Shown here piece by piece: positions 1 to 11,218 of a stretch of 64,000 nucleotides of DNA. Numbering within the stretch: position 1 is the stretch's first letter; each line of letters opens with the position of its first letter. Made by a program: the position numbers and the translations under genes. The notes beneath the pieces are model-generated. The model had not been told where the DNA came from. It saw only the letters and a program-made list of their open reading frames with translations, and did not search any database. The DNA is from Adineta vaga (taxonomy: Eukaryota; Rotifera): assembly GCA_021613535.1 (NCBI GenBank), contig CP075492.1, forward strand, positions 19,096,001-19,160,000, read 5' to 3'.

Positions 1-330
1 AGTTGTTGTAGCAAAACCGACAGTACTAGTCGTCGTAGCAGGACCACCAGTACTAGTTATCGCAGCAGGACCCCCAGTATTAGTTGTCGCAGTAGAGCCA
101 CCAGTACTAGTTGTCGCAGCAGGACCCCCAGTATTAGTTGTCGCAGTAGAGCCACCAGTACTAGTTGTCGCAGCAGGACCCCCAGTATTAGTTGTCGCAG
201 TAGAGCCACCAGTACTAGATGTCGCAGCAGGACCCCCAGTATTAGTTGTCGCAGTAGAGCCACCAGTACTAGTTGTTGCGGCAGAGCCGCCAGTACTAGT
301 TGTCGTAACAGGATTATCAGTACTATTGCA
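1..330. repeat. 54-bp in-frame tandem minisatellite in mucin-like gene
   Basis: Units of 54 bp (18 codons) alternate between forms encoding STGG, NTGGPAA and STATT. They are nearly identical over 60-290 and continue towards base 1. Unit length is a multiple of three, so copy-number change keeps the reading frame. Confidence 0.8.
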
Positions 331-1089
331 ACAATAACTGCAACAAGCAGTAGCAGCAGCAGCCGTAATACTAAAAACACCATTGACGAAATAATTACCA
401 AAACTAGCGCAAGTAGCATAATAGCCGATATTTATAGTTATATTTGGAATAGTCACGGTAGAAACAGTAAAACTAGGCGTAGTCATATTGAGAATCGTAA
501 GAGTAGGAGTGGTGATGTTGGGAACAGTAAACGTGGGCGTAGTGACCATGGGAGTCGTGAAAGTAGCAGTTGTGATGTTTGGAAAAGTGATCGTAGGAGT
601 AGTAATGTTGGGAATAGTTATCGTAGGAGTAGTGATGTTGGGAATAGTAACGGTAGGAGTAGTAATACTGGGAACAGTGAAAGTGGGAGTAGTGATGTTG
701 GGAACCGTGAAAGTGGGTGTAGTGACCATGGGAGTCGTGAAAATAGGAGTAGTGAAAGTAGGAGTAATGAAAGTAGGAGTAGTGATATTTTGGAAAGTGA
801 TCGTAAGAGTAGTAATATCAGGCATAGTAACGGTAGGAGTAGAAGTAGTAGGAATATTGAAACCAGGACAAGCACAACCGCGATAACCATTGTCATTACC
901 ATTTATAACATAGCCACTGTTACAATTACCATCACTGTTGCCTGCGCTACATCCAAGATTAGTACAACTGGCACCACCAAGTTGACTATTAGCAGCAACA
1001 TAACAGATGCAACCAGCTGGAGGATCTCCGCTGATAGTATGGATGACTAGAAGTAATATGGCGAAGGCAAACGATATAGCTTGGATCAT
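1..1089 (-). CDS. Secreted mucin-like Thr/Pro-rich repeat protein (partial, 3' end off window)
   Basis: One open minus-strand frame runs from an ATG at 1089 to the window edge (at least 363 codons, no stop). Residues 1-21 form a signal peptide (MIQAISFAFAILLLVIHTISG). A Cys/Gly/Asn-rich domain of about 70 residues follows, then a long Thr/Pro/Ile stretch of ITPTT-type repeats (about residues 83-205). After a short Cys-containing spacer come near-identical 54-bp units encoding an 18-residue TTSTGG/TATTNTGG pattern. The composition suggests an O-glycosylated, secreted or cuticle/mucus protein. Frames on the opposite strand and in other phases are low-complexity shadows. No specific family is recognised. 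The frame and signal peptide are seen directly; the mucin role is inferred. Confidence 0.75.
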   Translation of the reverse strand, partial: MIQAISFAFAILLLVIHTISGDPPAGCICYVAANSQLGGASCTNLGCSAGNSDGNCNSGYVINGNDNGYRGCACPGFNIPTTSTPTVTMPDITTLTITFQNITTPTFITPTFTTPIFTTPMVTTPTFTVPNITTPTFTVPSITTPTVTIPNITTPTITIPNITTPTITFPNITTATFTTPMVTTPTFTVPNITTPTLTILNMTTPSFTVSTVTIPNITINIGYYATCASFGNYFVNGVFSITAAAATACCSYCCNSTDNPVTTTSTGGSAATTSTGGSTATTNTGGPAATSSTGGSTATTNTGGPAATTSTGGSTATTNTGGPAATTSTGGSTATTNTGGPAAITSTGGPATTTSTVGFATTT

Positions 1090-2047
1090 TTTTGTTGACG
1101 AACACGTGTATCGAGCAATGAAAAATAACGACGGATCACGACACTATATAGAGTCATTTATCGAAGAGAAAATGAATGATAAAAAAAAAGTTATTCATGC
1201 GTATATGAGCGTGTATGTCCTTCATTTGTATATTTTTCCCTCTTCTCACTAATTACGAACATGCCCAAAGCGTCATTATATGCACCAACGACAACAGAAC
1301 GGTTGGTTCGATTCAATGGTGTGCACAGGACAGCATTTTTAGCAGGACACATGTGAATTTTTCGAGTTTTTTCTGAGTTGAAATATGGTACTGCACTTTT
1401 CGCCTATACTTCCTTCGATGTATTTAAGTCTCACAGATGTCACAGATATATTCTAAACCATAATTAAGCAGAATAATTCGAAAGAAAACGATGGAGGATC
1501 TATTAATAATACATTTACTTTGAAATGAAAACAACTATATAGTGTAACTCAAGAGTAAAATCATCATGTTGAATCAAGTTATAGTAGCATTGATAACTGA
1601 GAATTGACTAGATTTATCGTTATTTGTTATAGGAAATAAGTAATGCTCATATAATAGACTATATTTAGAAAATATAATCAGTCGCCATCCAAATAAAAGG
1701 TCATATTTCCGTATTGATCTAATCAATAAAATATTGTCTAATTGATAAAGACGTTGATTGTTTTTCTTCATTACTTCTACTAAGAGAAGGATTATTTGCA
1801 TAATGAGTTTCACTTCAAAGAGTTATCTCTTTACGTTCGACCTAGTACGTGGTTATGAAAAAATCATGACGAACACTATCTAATAAACGAAGAAAATTAA
1901 AGGATGCGGGTGAGAATCTAAAGCAGATAAGAGATAAACGAGTAATGTGTACGGTTCGCACATTTTGGACGATTTCATCTGTATTGAGGTCTAGAACATA
2001 TTATATTTTATAAAGCATGCTATTCATCAGATAGCTTCCTAAAAAAT
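1090..2047. other. No gene seen
   Basis: AT-rich sequence upstream of the mucin-like gene. Its short ORFs have no signal peptide, domain or splice logic. The first 100-200 bp should contain the promoter of the minus-strand gene, but no clear element was identified. Confidence 0.5.
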
Positions 2048-2181
2048 CTTGAGGGTGTGGGTGTGGGTGGTGGGTGTGGGTGTGGGTGAGGAGAGGTGAC
2101 TATCATCCACACCCACACCCACACCCACCCACCCACCCACACCCACACCTACCCTCACACACCCACACCCACACCCTCACA
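2048..2181. repeat. TGTGGG palindrome TP1
   Basis: A CTTGAGGGTGTGGGTG arm of telomere-like units is followed by a spacer (GAGGAGAGGTGACTATCATC) and a complementary CCCACA array ending ACCCTCAC. The spacer is the same as in TP2 and TP5 (opposite orientation). Confidence 0.9.
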
Positions 2182-3495
2182 GATTATCGTATCATGAAAA
2201 CTATTTAGAGCTTACTGTGCTTTCTCCTTTCGTTCTAGTTATCAAATTCGAACGAAATAAAAACATATCGCTAATATTATCCACTGATTCTATTTATTGT
2301 GAAAATTATTTTAGTTTCAAAATGAATTATTACAAATCTACGTATATAATAAAAAGAACCATTAATCGACATGCAAGAAAACATAAAACAAACTAGAAAA
2401 ATCTTTAAAATAAGCATGCATATTCTATATGAAAAGATTCGGCTTTTCAATCGAATTTTTTGACAGAACAACTAAATGAGTTTCACATGGATATTATAGA
2501 TAACTTGATATATTTATGTGCTGCATGAAAGAATAAAGCGAGGCTATAAGATTGGTGCAAAAGTATGGTTCTTGTTTTAATTTGACGGCGCCACTAGTTT
2601 TTCTAAATAAACACAAATAGATTAATAACAAATGAAAACAAAAGAAGTTTTCTAATAATCTATTGAAATAATCATAAAACTCATGTGAGTATTTCACATA
2701 GAATTATCTACATCTCAATACTGTCTTTAAATAGTTCATTCTATCATTAAACTAAGTGAGGAAATCACACTACTCATATATTAATTTTCTCTGGGAAATG
2801 CAAGTTCTTAGTCTTTATCCTATATTTGACTGAAAGTATTGAGCTTGTCCAATAAAATATATTAAAAAACAAAAATTAGATCAACTTATCGTAGAACTAA
2901 TTCAGAAGTATGACAAAATTGTCAAATACAAAACATCAAATGTCGTAGATAATTTCATTATATTAAATAGATTTGAATTCGATGAAAACATAAATAGGAT
3001 TTCTTTCTACGGAGAGTGAAACATTCTTTGAAAAAGTGCATATAAGAAAATGCTTCGTATTAAAGATCGCTGATTCTTTTACAAATCCTCAAGTAAGTTT
3101 AGTTTTCTTTTGAATGTTGTTCTACATTCCGTTATTATACTCATATTGTATAAAAATTCCGAAATATTTTCTAAACAATAATTAACAACAATTTCCAAAT
3201 AAAAGACTAGACGCAAGGAAAATTCAAAGAGAAAACCTTATTATTCCTCCTGAGAACATTATATACTACAATAAAAGCTTAAGAATTTGAAGATGTGAAA
3301 ACTTCAATATAAAAAGATTTTTCTTTAAAAATATCCTTCCCTATCGTTTTTAACTATCTTTAATCGTATACACCAAAGCTAACTTGAAAGTTTATCAAAT
3401 ATTTACATGATAAAGTTAAAAGATGGTTTTTACATTATCTCGCAATAATGTTACAGACTTTCACACTTGCCATCTTTTTCCCGTCGGTCTCTCAT
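2182..3495. other. No gene seen
   Basis: AT-rich intergenic DNA. Only short ORFs without recognisable features are present. Confidence 0.5.
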
Positions 3496-3728
3496 TTATT
3501 TTTCTAAGTCCAATAAATCCTGTTTCCTGTTCTGAATAGCATTTTCCAATTTTTCTTGTTCTGCTTTCATATCCGCAATTTCTTTTTCAAGTTTCTTCTT
3601 CCAAGTCTTCGTACTACAAAACCCAAAAGTATTATTCTCTGAAATAACCAAATGTAAACGACACTACAAATATTTACCTTTGGATTACGTTCATCACCAT
3701 TGTTCTTATCGTTATTATTACTCGCCAT
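3496..3728 (-). CDS. Two-exon charged coiled-coil microprotein (53 aa)
   Basis: Exon 1 (3728-3678) starts at an ATG and encodes 17 residues beginning MASNNNDKNNGDERN. A 71-bp GT..AG intron (3677-3607) has donor GTAAAT and acceptor CGAAG. Exon 2 (3606-3496) encodes 36 residues beginning TWKKKLEKEIADMK and ends in TAA. The two exons join in phase 0. Exon 2 shows Leu/Ile heptad-like spacing with Lys/Glu alternation, so it should form a helix or coiled coil. There is no signal peptide or TM. No family was recognised; function is unknown. The gene is supported by clean splice sites and biased composition only, so it remains moderately likely. Confidence 0.5.
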
Positions 3729-4723
3729 TAAAATAAGCAAAGTGTTAAATTATCTAAAAAGAAAAGACGCTACACTATATCTTTTGGATTTGTAAATTGC
3801 TGAATCTACGTCTAAAAGTATATTTTCTCTCAAGAGACAATGTTTGAAGACTCGAAATCGAATAAGTTGGACAATAACATTCTCTTATAAAAATTCGTTT
3901 CTGTTTTACATGTGAGAATAATGTACGCTCTTTATCTTTCGTCTTTTTGAATTCTTTCATTAAATTCTCAAGTTTTCATACCGAATTTTATCACTTCTAC
4001 AGGTTAAATATCAAGAAATAGAATCATAAAAGAAATAATATTGGAATGTTAAAAAATTTGACGCTAGCGCATACTCTGCGTGATCAAATGAGCAATAACA
4101 TCAAATAGAATATATAAAGATATATTTATAATAATGAATTCATATCCTATTATTCTATAGAGTCTATGAATTTTTCAATCAAGTTTCTGTTTAGTTTGTA
4201 TTAACGGTGAACGCGATAACACATAGAAAATGTGGAAGATACAGAAAGTATTATACAGTTGAAAGCATTTTTTTCTAAAAAAAAATAGAACTCATATAAA
4301 TTTATTCAAGAAAAGCAATCGGATAAGTAGATCCAACTAAGTACGTTATAATAGTGAGGTCAATTATTAGTCATCACTCTTAAAAGTGATTTAAAATGAT
4401 ATGATCAAATAAACAACTTGAGTTAAGAAGGGATTACGAAAATAAACTCTGCTTTTTTAGTACGACATTGAAAATAAGGACATTAAAATATATTGATTTG
4501 ACTTGAAAGTCATAATTGATGAAGTGCCAAGATATGAACACGAAGATAGTCGACAATGTGAATTTTATTTATTACACATGAAAAGTTATATTTCTAAAGT
4601 TCAAGAAAAGCAAACGGATTGACAAGATAACAGTACAGTTCCACATCATTATATATTAAACAATATGAGCGTAACAATCGTAATAGCCACGAATAAATAT
4701 ACACATCAATAGTTGATATGGAG
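3729..4723. other. No gene seen
   Basis: AT-rich spacer with short ORFs only. Nothing beyond random ORFs could be supported. Confidence 0.45.
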
Positions 4724-4833
4724 TCGAATACACTAGACGAATTAAAACAGAATTAATCAATCTGATTGCTGTTGTTACGTGGAAACGCCAATCATGTTGC
4801 TTAATTCTGTTTTAACTCGTCTAGTGTATTCGA
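4724..4833. mobile_element. 110-bp MITE with 33-bp terminal inverted repeats
   Basis: The left end (TCGAATACACTAGACGAATT..) and right end (..AACTCGTCTAGTGTATTCGA) are inverted copies of about 33 bp with one mismatch. They surround a 44-bp core. There is no coding capacity and no clear target-site duplication. The motif AATACACTAGACG recurs alone near 14370, which may be a degraded second copy end. Confidence 0.75.
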
Positions 4834-5156
4834 CCCTAAAAAAAGTTGATTTAAGAAGTAAAACACAATCGTATTGGACGATTTAATTTTGACTTAAATT
4901 TATTTTTCTTGTCTGTTTTCGATCTTTGGCGTATTTCACACCTATGACTATATTTTTCTACTGCTCAACTAGACGTTGACTGATGCTTTTCATTGTACAT
5001 ACGACCTCTAAATATTTTCATATTTAATGTGACCTTAGAATGAGATGATGACCTGACGGAAGTTAACCTCTATCGTAATCGATGACTCTTTCCTATTCGC
5101 TATGCAAATCAACAATGTCATTTTGATCGAATTTTTCTTTCTCTGGCTAATCAGAT
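4834..5156. other. No gene seen; upstream region of F-box-like gene
   Basis: 323 bp between the MITE and the F-box-like start codon. It presumably contains that gene's promoter, though no element was identified. Confidence 0.4.
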
Positions 5157-6835
5157 ATGAATAACTCAGTCGTTGGTATGATGAATCTTCCTGATGAATT
5201 AATCATGAAAATTTGGAATAGTCTTACTAATATTGATGTACTTTATTCATTTATTGGTGTTAATTATAGTTTTAATCAATTGTTACACGATCAAACTTAT
5301 ACTCGTTCTATTGAATTAACAAAAAAGGACATGGAAAGTTCATTATTTGATTCAATCATCGATCGATTTTGTTTAGTTATTTTACCTGAAATCAATCAAT
5401 ATATCGAATGTTTCATACTTGAACTAATTTCAATGGAACGAATTCTTCTTGCAGCTGATTATCCTTGTCTAAATAAAATTGTTTTTACACAAATTAGTGA
5501 AGATTTTATACTTCGATATTTTACTAGTAAGATTATTTCAATTATTTAAAATAAAATCTTGTTTTTTTCTCCTAGACAATTCACCTTTAATAAAGATTTT
5601 TAAAAATAATATCAAATATCTTCTTTTAACAATAAATCGGAAACAATTTCCATCATCATTAACTGCCATTGATAAAGGTAAAAACATTCTTTTACCTCTA
5701 TTTCATACATTTACAAATCTTCTTGAACTTGATTTCAATGAAAATGATATTGAATATCGTCCATTCATATCTATTTCTGGTTTATCTTCTTCAATTTGTT
5801 CATCATCAACTCTAATCAATCTAAGTATTACTATCAAATTCTTCGATGATTGTTTATCTTTACTTGATGGTCGATTTCCTAATCTACAAAAATTATCTGT
5901 TGTTATTGAAAAAATTACTAATCCATCATTATCTATTGAAAATTTAGTAAGAGAGAAAAAAAGCACAATTGAACTTATGAAATTTTAAAGAAGATATTTT
6001 GTTTTAGATAAAAAGTAAATTTTCTTTGAAATTCTTTTCTCTCGTTTCATATAATAATACAAATGAATATGAAAACTTCATATTACCTTTAATTCAACGA
6101 ATGATATGTCTCGAAGAATTAATTTTATCTTTAAATATCATTAATTTATCTAAATTAATTGATGATCATCATTTTCAAAATGAAATACTTATTTATTTAT
6201 CTGAACTTCAAATATTTCAATTTAATATAAGAACACGTTATGAACATTTCAATAATAACATTCTTTCGACATTTAATCATTGGAAATATGGTCAGATCAA
6301 TTCTTATATAAGTTCTTATCCAAATAATACTATTGAATTACATGTATTTTCAATACCTGGTTTGAAAAATGTTATTTATCGTATAACTTATCATTTTCAA
6401 GGGAATCGTTGTGAAAATATTCGAATTTTATATCTTGTTGATCATGTTTATCCATTTGAACATGAATTTTTTCTTCGTATTTCTCATTCATTTCCATTCA
6501 TTACTCATCTTACTGTTTTAAATAATCGATTTTCAACTACTATCAATGAAAATAATTCAATTGTTAAATTTTCTCATTTAATTTCTTTAACAATTCATTA
6601 TCAACGTGTTTTTTATTTGGAACAATTCTTAAATTCTACAAAAACACATTTACCAAATCTTCTTGATTTGACTATTTCATTTAAAAATTTATTAATCGTT
6701 TCAGAAAATTTCCAACGTGATATAACTCGTCCGAATTGTTCAAAAGTAGAAACTTTAGCATTTACAATACGTTCAGATGCTGAGTATTCACATGAACTCT
6801 ATTCATATTTTCCATCTTTAGAAAAACTTTTCTGA
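5157..6835 (+). CDS. F-box-like protein, three exons
   Basis: Three ORFs in different frames join through two short introns. Exon 1 is 5157-5526, intron 1 (49 bp) 5527-5575, exon 2 5576-5946, intron 2 (61 bp) 5947-6007, exon 3 6008-6835. Donors are GTAAGA and acceptors CCTAG/TTTAG, with phases 1 and 0. The product is 522 aa. The N-terminus has an F-box-type segment (LPDELIMKIWNSL, residues about 11-23, then VLYSFIGVNYSFNQLLHD). The rest is Leu/Ile/Asn-rich with repeated LxxL..L.I patterns, suggesting irregular LRR-like repeats. Such F-box-like proteins form a large bdelloid family; F-box proteins generally act as substrate adaptors in SCF ubiquitin ligases. The specific target is unknown. Codon use is AT-rich but the frame is intact, so this copy looks functional. 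Confidence 0.8.
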
Positions 6836-7470
6836 TTGATGATTTTTTTTCTTGAAATTCTATGTGATAAAGTTCATTTCTCTCTTTTTGTATACACTTG
6901 TTACAACTCTACACGAACATTAATAAAAATTAAATAGCAAAAATATTCTTAGATTGATTGATAAAGTTTTTTTCTTTTTTTAGTTATGTATTTGGTGAAA
7001 CAGAATTAAGTTCAATTCAATGTTTTCTTTTGAAGAATTTCGATAGAAGATTCTCACGAAACATTTTTTAATTAGGGAAATATATTTAAAGCAGTTCCAT
7101 TCAATTGATAAACTAATTGAGATAATAAACTATAGTGAGAAATGTTGTTCGATTTCTAAGAAATGAAGAAAATACATACCAGGATGCAGAGTCATATGTA
7201 CTATCAAAAGTTAACAATAGAAACTCATGTTCACATAATTTTTTTTCTTTCTCTTCAATATTTCTAACTCAATAGTAGTAAAGAGAATAAGATTAGCTTT
7301 TTAGAAAGATAATTGATTTTAAAATTTTCAACGAATTGTGAATGATATCACTGTTCGAATTGAATTGAAAAGAAATAAATCGAGAAATGAAATTTTTTTT
7401 ATATTTTTATTGTTGTTATGAAAAATAGTTTATAAAAAGAGATGTTAATGAAGATTGTTTGTATCTATCT
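6836..7470. other. No gene seen
   Basis: AT-rich spacer between two convergent genes. It should carry both 3' UTRs. Confidence 0.45.
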
Positions 7471-8040
7471 TCAATATGTTTTGGCCACACTTCGAGTAGT
7501 TTGCCAGGCTTCATCTAATGCTTGAACAACTTCATCGGGAAGAGATCCCTTTTGTAAATCTTTTAAATTTGATTCTAGTTGTTTAACACTACTTGCACCA
7601 ATAATAATTCCATCACCATCAAAAGGACGTAATTTTGAATGATGTAATATCCATCGTAGTGCTGTTTCAGCCATAGTTAATCCATGCTTTTCTACTACTG
7701 GTGTAAGACGATTGATAGCATCAAAATAAACATCATTAAAATAACGATCACGATACATTTTTCCTGACCTGTTACCTTCAGTATCGGAAAAACGGCCTTC
7801 ATTTGGAATTTCTGATAAAGATTTGTATTGTTTAGCAAGAAGACCACCAGCTAATGGATTGTAAGCAACAATATCGATTTCATAATGTCGAAAACAAGGT
7901 ATAAGTTCTTCTTCTAAAGCACGTGTAAGAGCATTGTACATAGCTTGATAAATTTTTGGACGAATCCATTGCTTAGCAATACAGATTTCTGTAATTTATG
8001 CAACTTCCCAAGCAGCATAATACGTAGGGTATCTTAAACT
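7471..8040 (-). pseudogene. 5'-truncated aldo-keto reductase (AKR7-like) relic
   Basis: The minus-strand frame encodes the C-terminal half of an aldo-keto reductase. It shows IYQAMYNALTR, then a IVAYNPLAGGLLAKQY segment, a FNDVYFDAINRL helix, ALRWILHH and GIIIGASSVKQLESNL, all typical of the AKR7/aflatoxin-aldehyde-reductase branch. Upstream, the same frame reads YYAAWEVA, a stop (TAA at about 8003), then ITEICIAKQW, so there is a nonsense codon where a Lys is expected. Homology ends next to TGTGGG palindrome TP2. The N-terminal half with catalytic Asp, Tyr, Lys and His is missing, so no enzyme can be made. The 156-aa ORF starting at Met 7941 is only the intact part of the relic. Confidence 0.8.
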
Positions 8041-8044
8041 AAGA

Positions 8045-8221
8045 TTGAGGGTGTGGGTGGGTGACTTTGTGGGTGTGGATGATAGTCACCTCTCCTCACC
8101 CACACCCACCACACCCACACCACCCACACCCACACCCACCCACACCCACACCCACACCCCCACCACCCACACCCACACCCACCCACACCCACACCCACAC
8201 CCCCACCCACACCCACACCCA
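8045..8221. repeat. TGTGGG palindrome TP2 (largest)
   Basis: A short GAGGGTGTGGGTGGG arm, the spacer shared with TP1 and TP5 (GATGATAGTCACCTCTCCTC), then more than 120 bp of CCCACA/CCCACC repeats. It borders the truncated 5' end of the AKR relic. Confidence 0.9.
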
Positions 8222-8735
8222 TAGTTGAATGATTGAATAGTTGAATTCAACTTTCAAGTATTACATATATGCCTCACCCTCAAGAAGAGAACGTGAAACA
8301 TTTCCCGAGAATAAACGTATCGAATTATCTAAGAATAATTAATATGTAATTGTTAATCTTAATAGTAAAAAAGAAAGTCGTTGTCTCTGACAAGTAGAGA
8401 AACAAAGAATGAATAATTCATATGAAAATGAAATGTATCCTTCTGATACATTGAATTTGATACACAAATATTGACGATATGAATATTAATGAGTCAATCT
8501 CAAAGATTTACTGTTTTTTCCAACGTTTTTTATATTAAATCATAAACCGATAAGGTTTCTTTTTCTTAACAATTTATGTAAATAGTAAACAAAAGACATT
8601 TTTTAGTTATTCTTATTTGTTGAAAAATATGTTCTTTCGATATTATTTAAATTTGAATCGAACTCATAAGAATAATGATGATAATAACATTTATTCAAGA
8701 TCAAATATCGTTATTTATATCGACGAAGAACATCA
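8222..8735. other. No gene seen
   Basis: AT-rich sequence between TP2 and an F-box relic. The missing AKR 5' half was not found here. Confidence 0.4.
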
Positions 8736-9190
8736 ATGACACATTTAGAAGATTTATCAAATAAATTAATTTTTGTTATATTCGATTATTTATTCATTTC
8801 AACATTTAAATTATCATTTTAAATCTTTATTACAATTATATCAAAAATATTATTTTATAATTCAAAATTTACCAATAAAAATTCAACAAATTAAATCTTT
8901 AACATTAAATTCTAATGAATTATGCAATGATAAATTGTAATGATTATTTAAAATTATATCCGATAAATTTATTTTATTCAACATTAGAATCATTTTTAAT
9001 TCAACTTTGTTTTTTCATATTTTACAATATCATCTCAAACAAATATCAATAAGAATGTGTCAAGATAATTTTTTAGAAATTCTAGATGTCACATATGAAC
9101 ATGAAAAATATTCATTAACAAATGATCAATTATTTGCAAATTATTCGAAATTAGAATGATTTATTTATCATAAAATTGTTTCGTTGAAAA
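8736..9190 (+). pseudogene. F-box-like protein relic
   Basis: An ATG at 8736 opens HLEDLSNKLIFVIFDYLFIS, which resembles an F-box start (LxxLPxELxxxIFxYL). The frame stops after about 30 codons. Further coding-like pieces in shifting frames follow (for example LPIKIQQIKSLTLNSNELCND near 8869), with the N/L/I-rich style of bdelloid F-box proteins. Multiple stops and frameshifts indicate a decayed copy. It lies between TP2 and TP3. Confidence 0.5.
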
Positions 9191-9240
9191 CATTGGAATA
9201 TAAAATATCAAAAAAATAGCGATTTTACGATATGGAGAGG

Positions 9241-9289
9241 TGAGGATGTGGACGGGTGTAAGTCAGTGTCTCTATCAACCCATACCTTC
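9241..9289. repeat. TGTGGG palindrome TP3 (degenerate)
   Basis: A GAGGATGTGGACGGGTG arm and a weakly complementary CAACCCATACCTTC arm. Confidence 0.55.
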
Positions 9290-9832
9290 AAAAAAAATTA
9301 CGATTTAGAGATAAAATAAAGATGAACTAAACAAAATATTAAAAAAGTTTTTTTGTACAGTTATTAAATACCTGATCCGGAATTTGCTTATTATTTATAT
9401 ATGTAAAAGAAAATTTTCGTTGTTTTGAAATGCTTCTGTTAAAAACAAAATCAAGCAAATACATTCTCGACATTCTATTTATAAATAACATGGTAATCGT
9501 TATTCTATAGTATTCCCATTAGGAAACTATAAAATCACTATTTTTCCAGTCCCGATCTCAATAAAAGTTTAAAACGAAACAATAATGGATTTACTGTTTT
9601 AGACATAACGTGAAGATATATTTATTTCTGATCCAAGTAAATGTTTCACATTTATTTTAACATAAAAAATGCTAGTACTATTTCAAGGAATGGCGCAACA
9701 TCTAGTTTGATATAAAATAAACAGATTGACGAGACTAGATGACAATTTTCATTCCGTCTCGGTTCCGATCCTGCAGGACTAAGACCACTTTGCAATTCTC
9801 TAGATGATTAGGACAACACCATCTTGAGGGCG
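9290..9832. other. No gene seen
   Basis: AT-rich spacer between TP3 and TP4; no supported gene. Confidence 0.4.
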
Positions 9833-9867
9833 TAGGTGTCCAATAGACAAATATCCATACCCTCAAA
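9833..9867. repeat. TGTGGG palindrome TP4 (degenerate)
   Basis: CTTGAGGGCGTAGGTGT, a short spacer, then ATATCCATACCCTCAA. Confidence 0.6.
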
Positions 9868-10306
9868 TATATCATATTTATTATAAGCTCTGTACACCAC
9901 GTACAAAAAAAAATATCAAAACATCAACAAAAGACTTGTTCTTTTATAAGTTCATTATCATATCATGTGCATGGGAGATTTTTATTTTTTATTATGTAAA
10001 CGATTTTGTGCACAATAAATCAAAGTCTAAAGAAATAAAGAAAATAATAAAATGTATCTAATAAGTGTTATTTGTTAGAAAAATTTTTAAAAGAAACTGC
10101 TATATGTTGTTTAAAAGAAAAGAAAAAAAACGAATAGGTTATGATCATTGATTAGTGCATATGGAAATGTATTCATATATTCTTAGTAATATTATTAAAA
10201 GATTATATCTTTTAATGTATATTCAATTCGAAAAAAAATAGAGTATCCTTGATAGATTATAACTTACGGTTGAAACTTAATGATAGAACAAATTGTTTAA
10301 AACTTT
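9868..10306. other. No gene seen
   Basis: AT-rich spacer; no supported gene. Confidence 0.4.
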
Positions 10307-10480
10307 TTATTTTACCTTAACCATCAAACCTTCGACTTCAGGCAGAAGAAAATGCGTAGATGGATGATGCTGCAATAAAAGCTTATGGGCACGAATATAA
10401 TTAAATAATGATAATTCAATATCATTCAACAGGAAGAAAGAACGACCCATAGAATAGTATGCTTGAATAATTAGTATTGA
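10307..10480 (-). pseudogene. TPR-protein C-terminal fragment truncated at TP5
   Basis: About 58 codons end in a stop at 10307. They contain a TPR-like helix pair (AYYSMGRSFFLLNDIELSLFN followed by YIRAHKLLLQHH). The frame continues upstream only into TGTGGG repeat codons, so the natural 5' part has been lost. It looks like a fragment of a bdelloid TPR protein. No start codon of its own is evident. Confidence 0.55.
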
Positions 10481-10573
10481 ATTGAGGGTGTGGGTGAGGG
10501 TGTGGGTGTGGGGTGGGTGTGGGTGTGGGTGTGGGTGGGTGTGGATGATAGTCACCTCTCCTCACCCACACCC
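10481..10573. repeat. TGTGGG palindrome TP5
   Basis: ATTGAGGGTGTGGGTGAGGG, further TGTGGG units, the spacer shared with TP1 and TP2 (GATGATAGTCACCTCTCCTC), then CACCCACACCC. Two different gene fragments on opposite strands abut its two sides. Confidence 0.9.
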
Positions 10574-10810
10574 TTCATCAAAATTTTGTACAATTCTCGA
10601 TGATAGTATAGGTAATCCTATTGCATTTATTGCTATTAAAGCAATAAAATTCGCGTTCAGAATTTCTCAACTAAAACACAATCAAATAACATGCCAAGAA
10701 TTTTTGAATCAAACTTTGATCAGTGTTGTAAAACGTTTTACTATTGGTATATTTCCATTTGCCATTCAAGCTATTCTTATTTGTTTGATTTATGATACTG
10801 ATCTAGCAGC
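10574..10810 (+). pseudogene. Unidentified helical gene fragment
   Basis: An open plus frame begins directly after TP5 and runs to the hAT MITE. It encodes about 78 residues with amphipathic or hydrophobic helices (IAFIAIKAIKFAFRIS, then FTIGIFPFAIQAILICL). It has no start of its own and is cut by the MITE and then by TP6, so it is a gene fragment. The family was not recognised. Confidence 0.45.
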
Positions 10811-10881
10811 CAGTGGCGTAACTAGGTTAGGGCATGAGTAGGCGGCGTCTACCCACCCGGCAATTTCTGGTTATGCCACTA
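10811..10881. mobile_element. 71-bp hAT-type MITE with perfect 8-bp TSD
   Basis: The element starts CAGTGGCGTAAC and ends GTTATGCCACTA, imperfect inverted termini of the hAT type. It is flanked by identical 8-bp copies of CTAGCAGC (10803-10810 and 10882-10889), the duplication length typical of hAT transposition. It has no coding capacity and has inserted into the gene fragment just upstream. Confidence 0.85.
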
Positions 10882-10900
10882 CTAGCAGCAGCTTGAATTG

Positions 10901-10920
10901 GACACCCACACCCCTCAAAT
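10901..10920. repeat. Half TGTGGG palindrome TP6
   Basis: Only the right arm is present (GACACCCACACCCCTCAAAT). Confidence 0.6.
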
Positions 10921-11218
10921 GTTTTTCCGATTGATCTAGATTTTATCTTTATATACTAAATCTATGACTCATCACATCGACTTTTGTATTTTTCTATTCT
11001 TGCATCATACAATGACGTCATTTCTGTTGAAATTATATTTCATATTTTCTTTTCCTTCATTTGTCGACAATTCATATTTGATATTAATAAAATCGATCAA
11101 TTCAGTTTCGAATGTGGTGGATTAAAGTAGATTTTTTTCATATTTTTTCATTGAAAATTTATTTGTTGTACTAGTTGTTTATTTAAAACATTAAGCAGTA
11201 TATTTTATTTTGAGTGCA

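Noticed and set aside
57-419. 120-aa Leu-rich ORF on the minus strand
   Set aside because: Frame shadow of the in-frame Thr/Gly mucin repeats; the true frame begins at 1089.
2048-2181. CRISPR-like array
   Set aside because: Simple TGTGGG units without unique spacers of constant length; eukaryotic context.
5527-6007. Apparent frameshifts in the F-box-like gene
   Set aside because: Both are explained by 49-bp and 61-bp GT..AG introns with consistent phase.
8034-8222. 62-aa Gly/Val/Trp ORF
   Set aside because: It is translation of the CCCACA repeat array TP2.
9740-9790. GGTTCCGATCC resembling a tRNA T-arm
   Set aside because: No matching acceptor, D-arm or anticodon stem around it.
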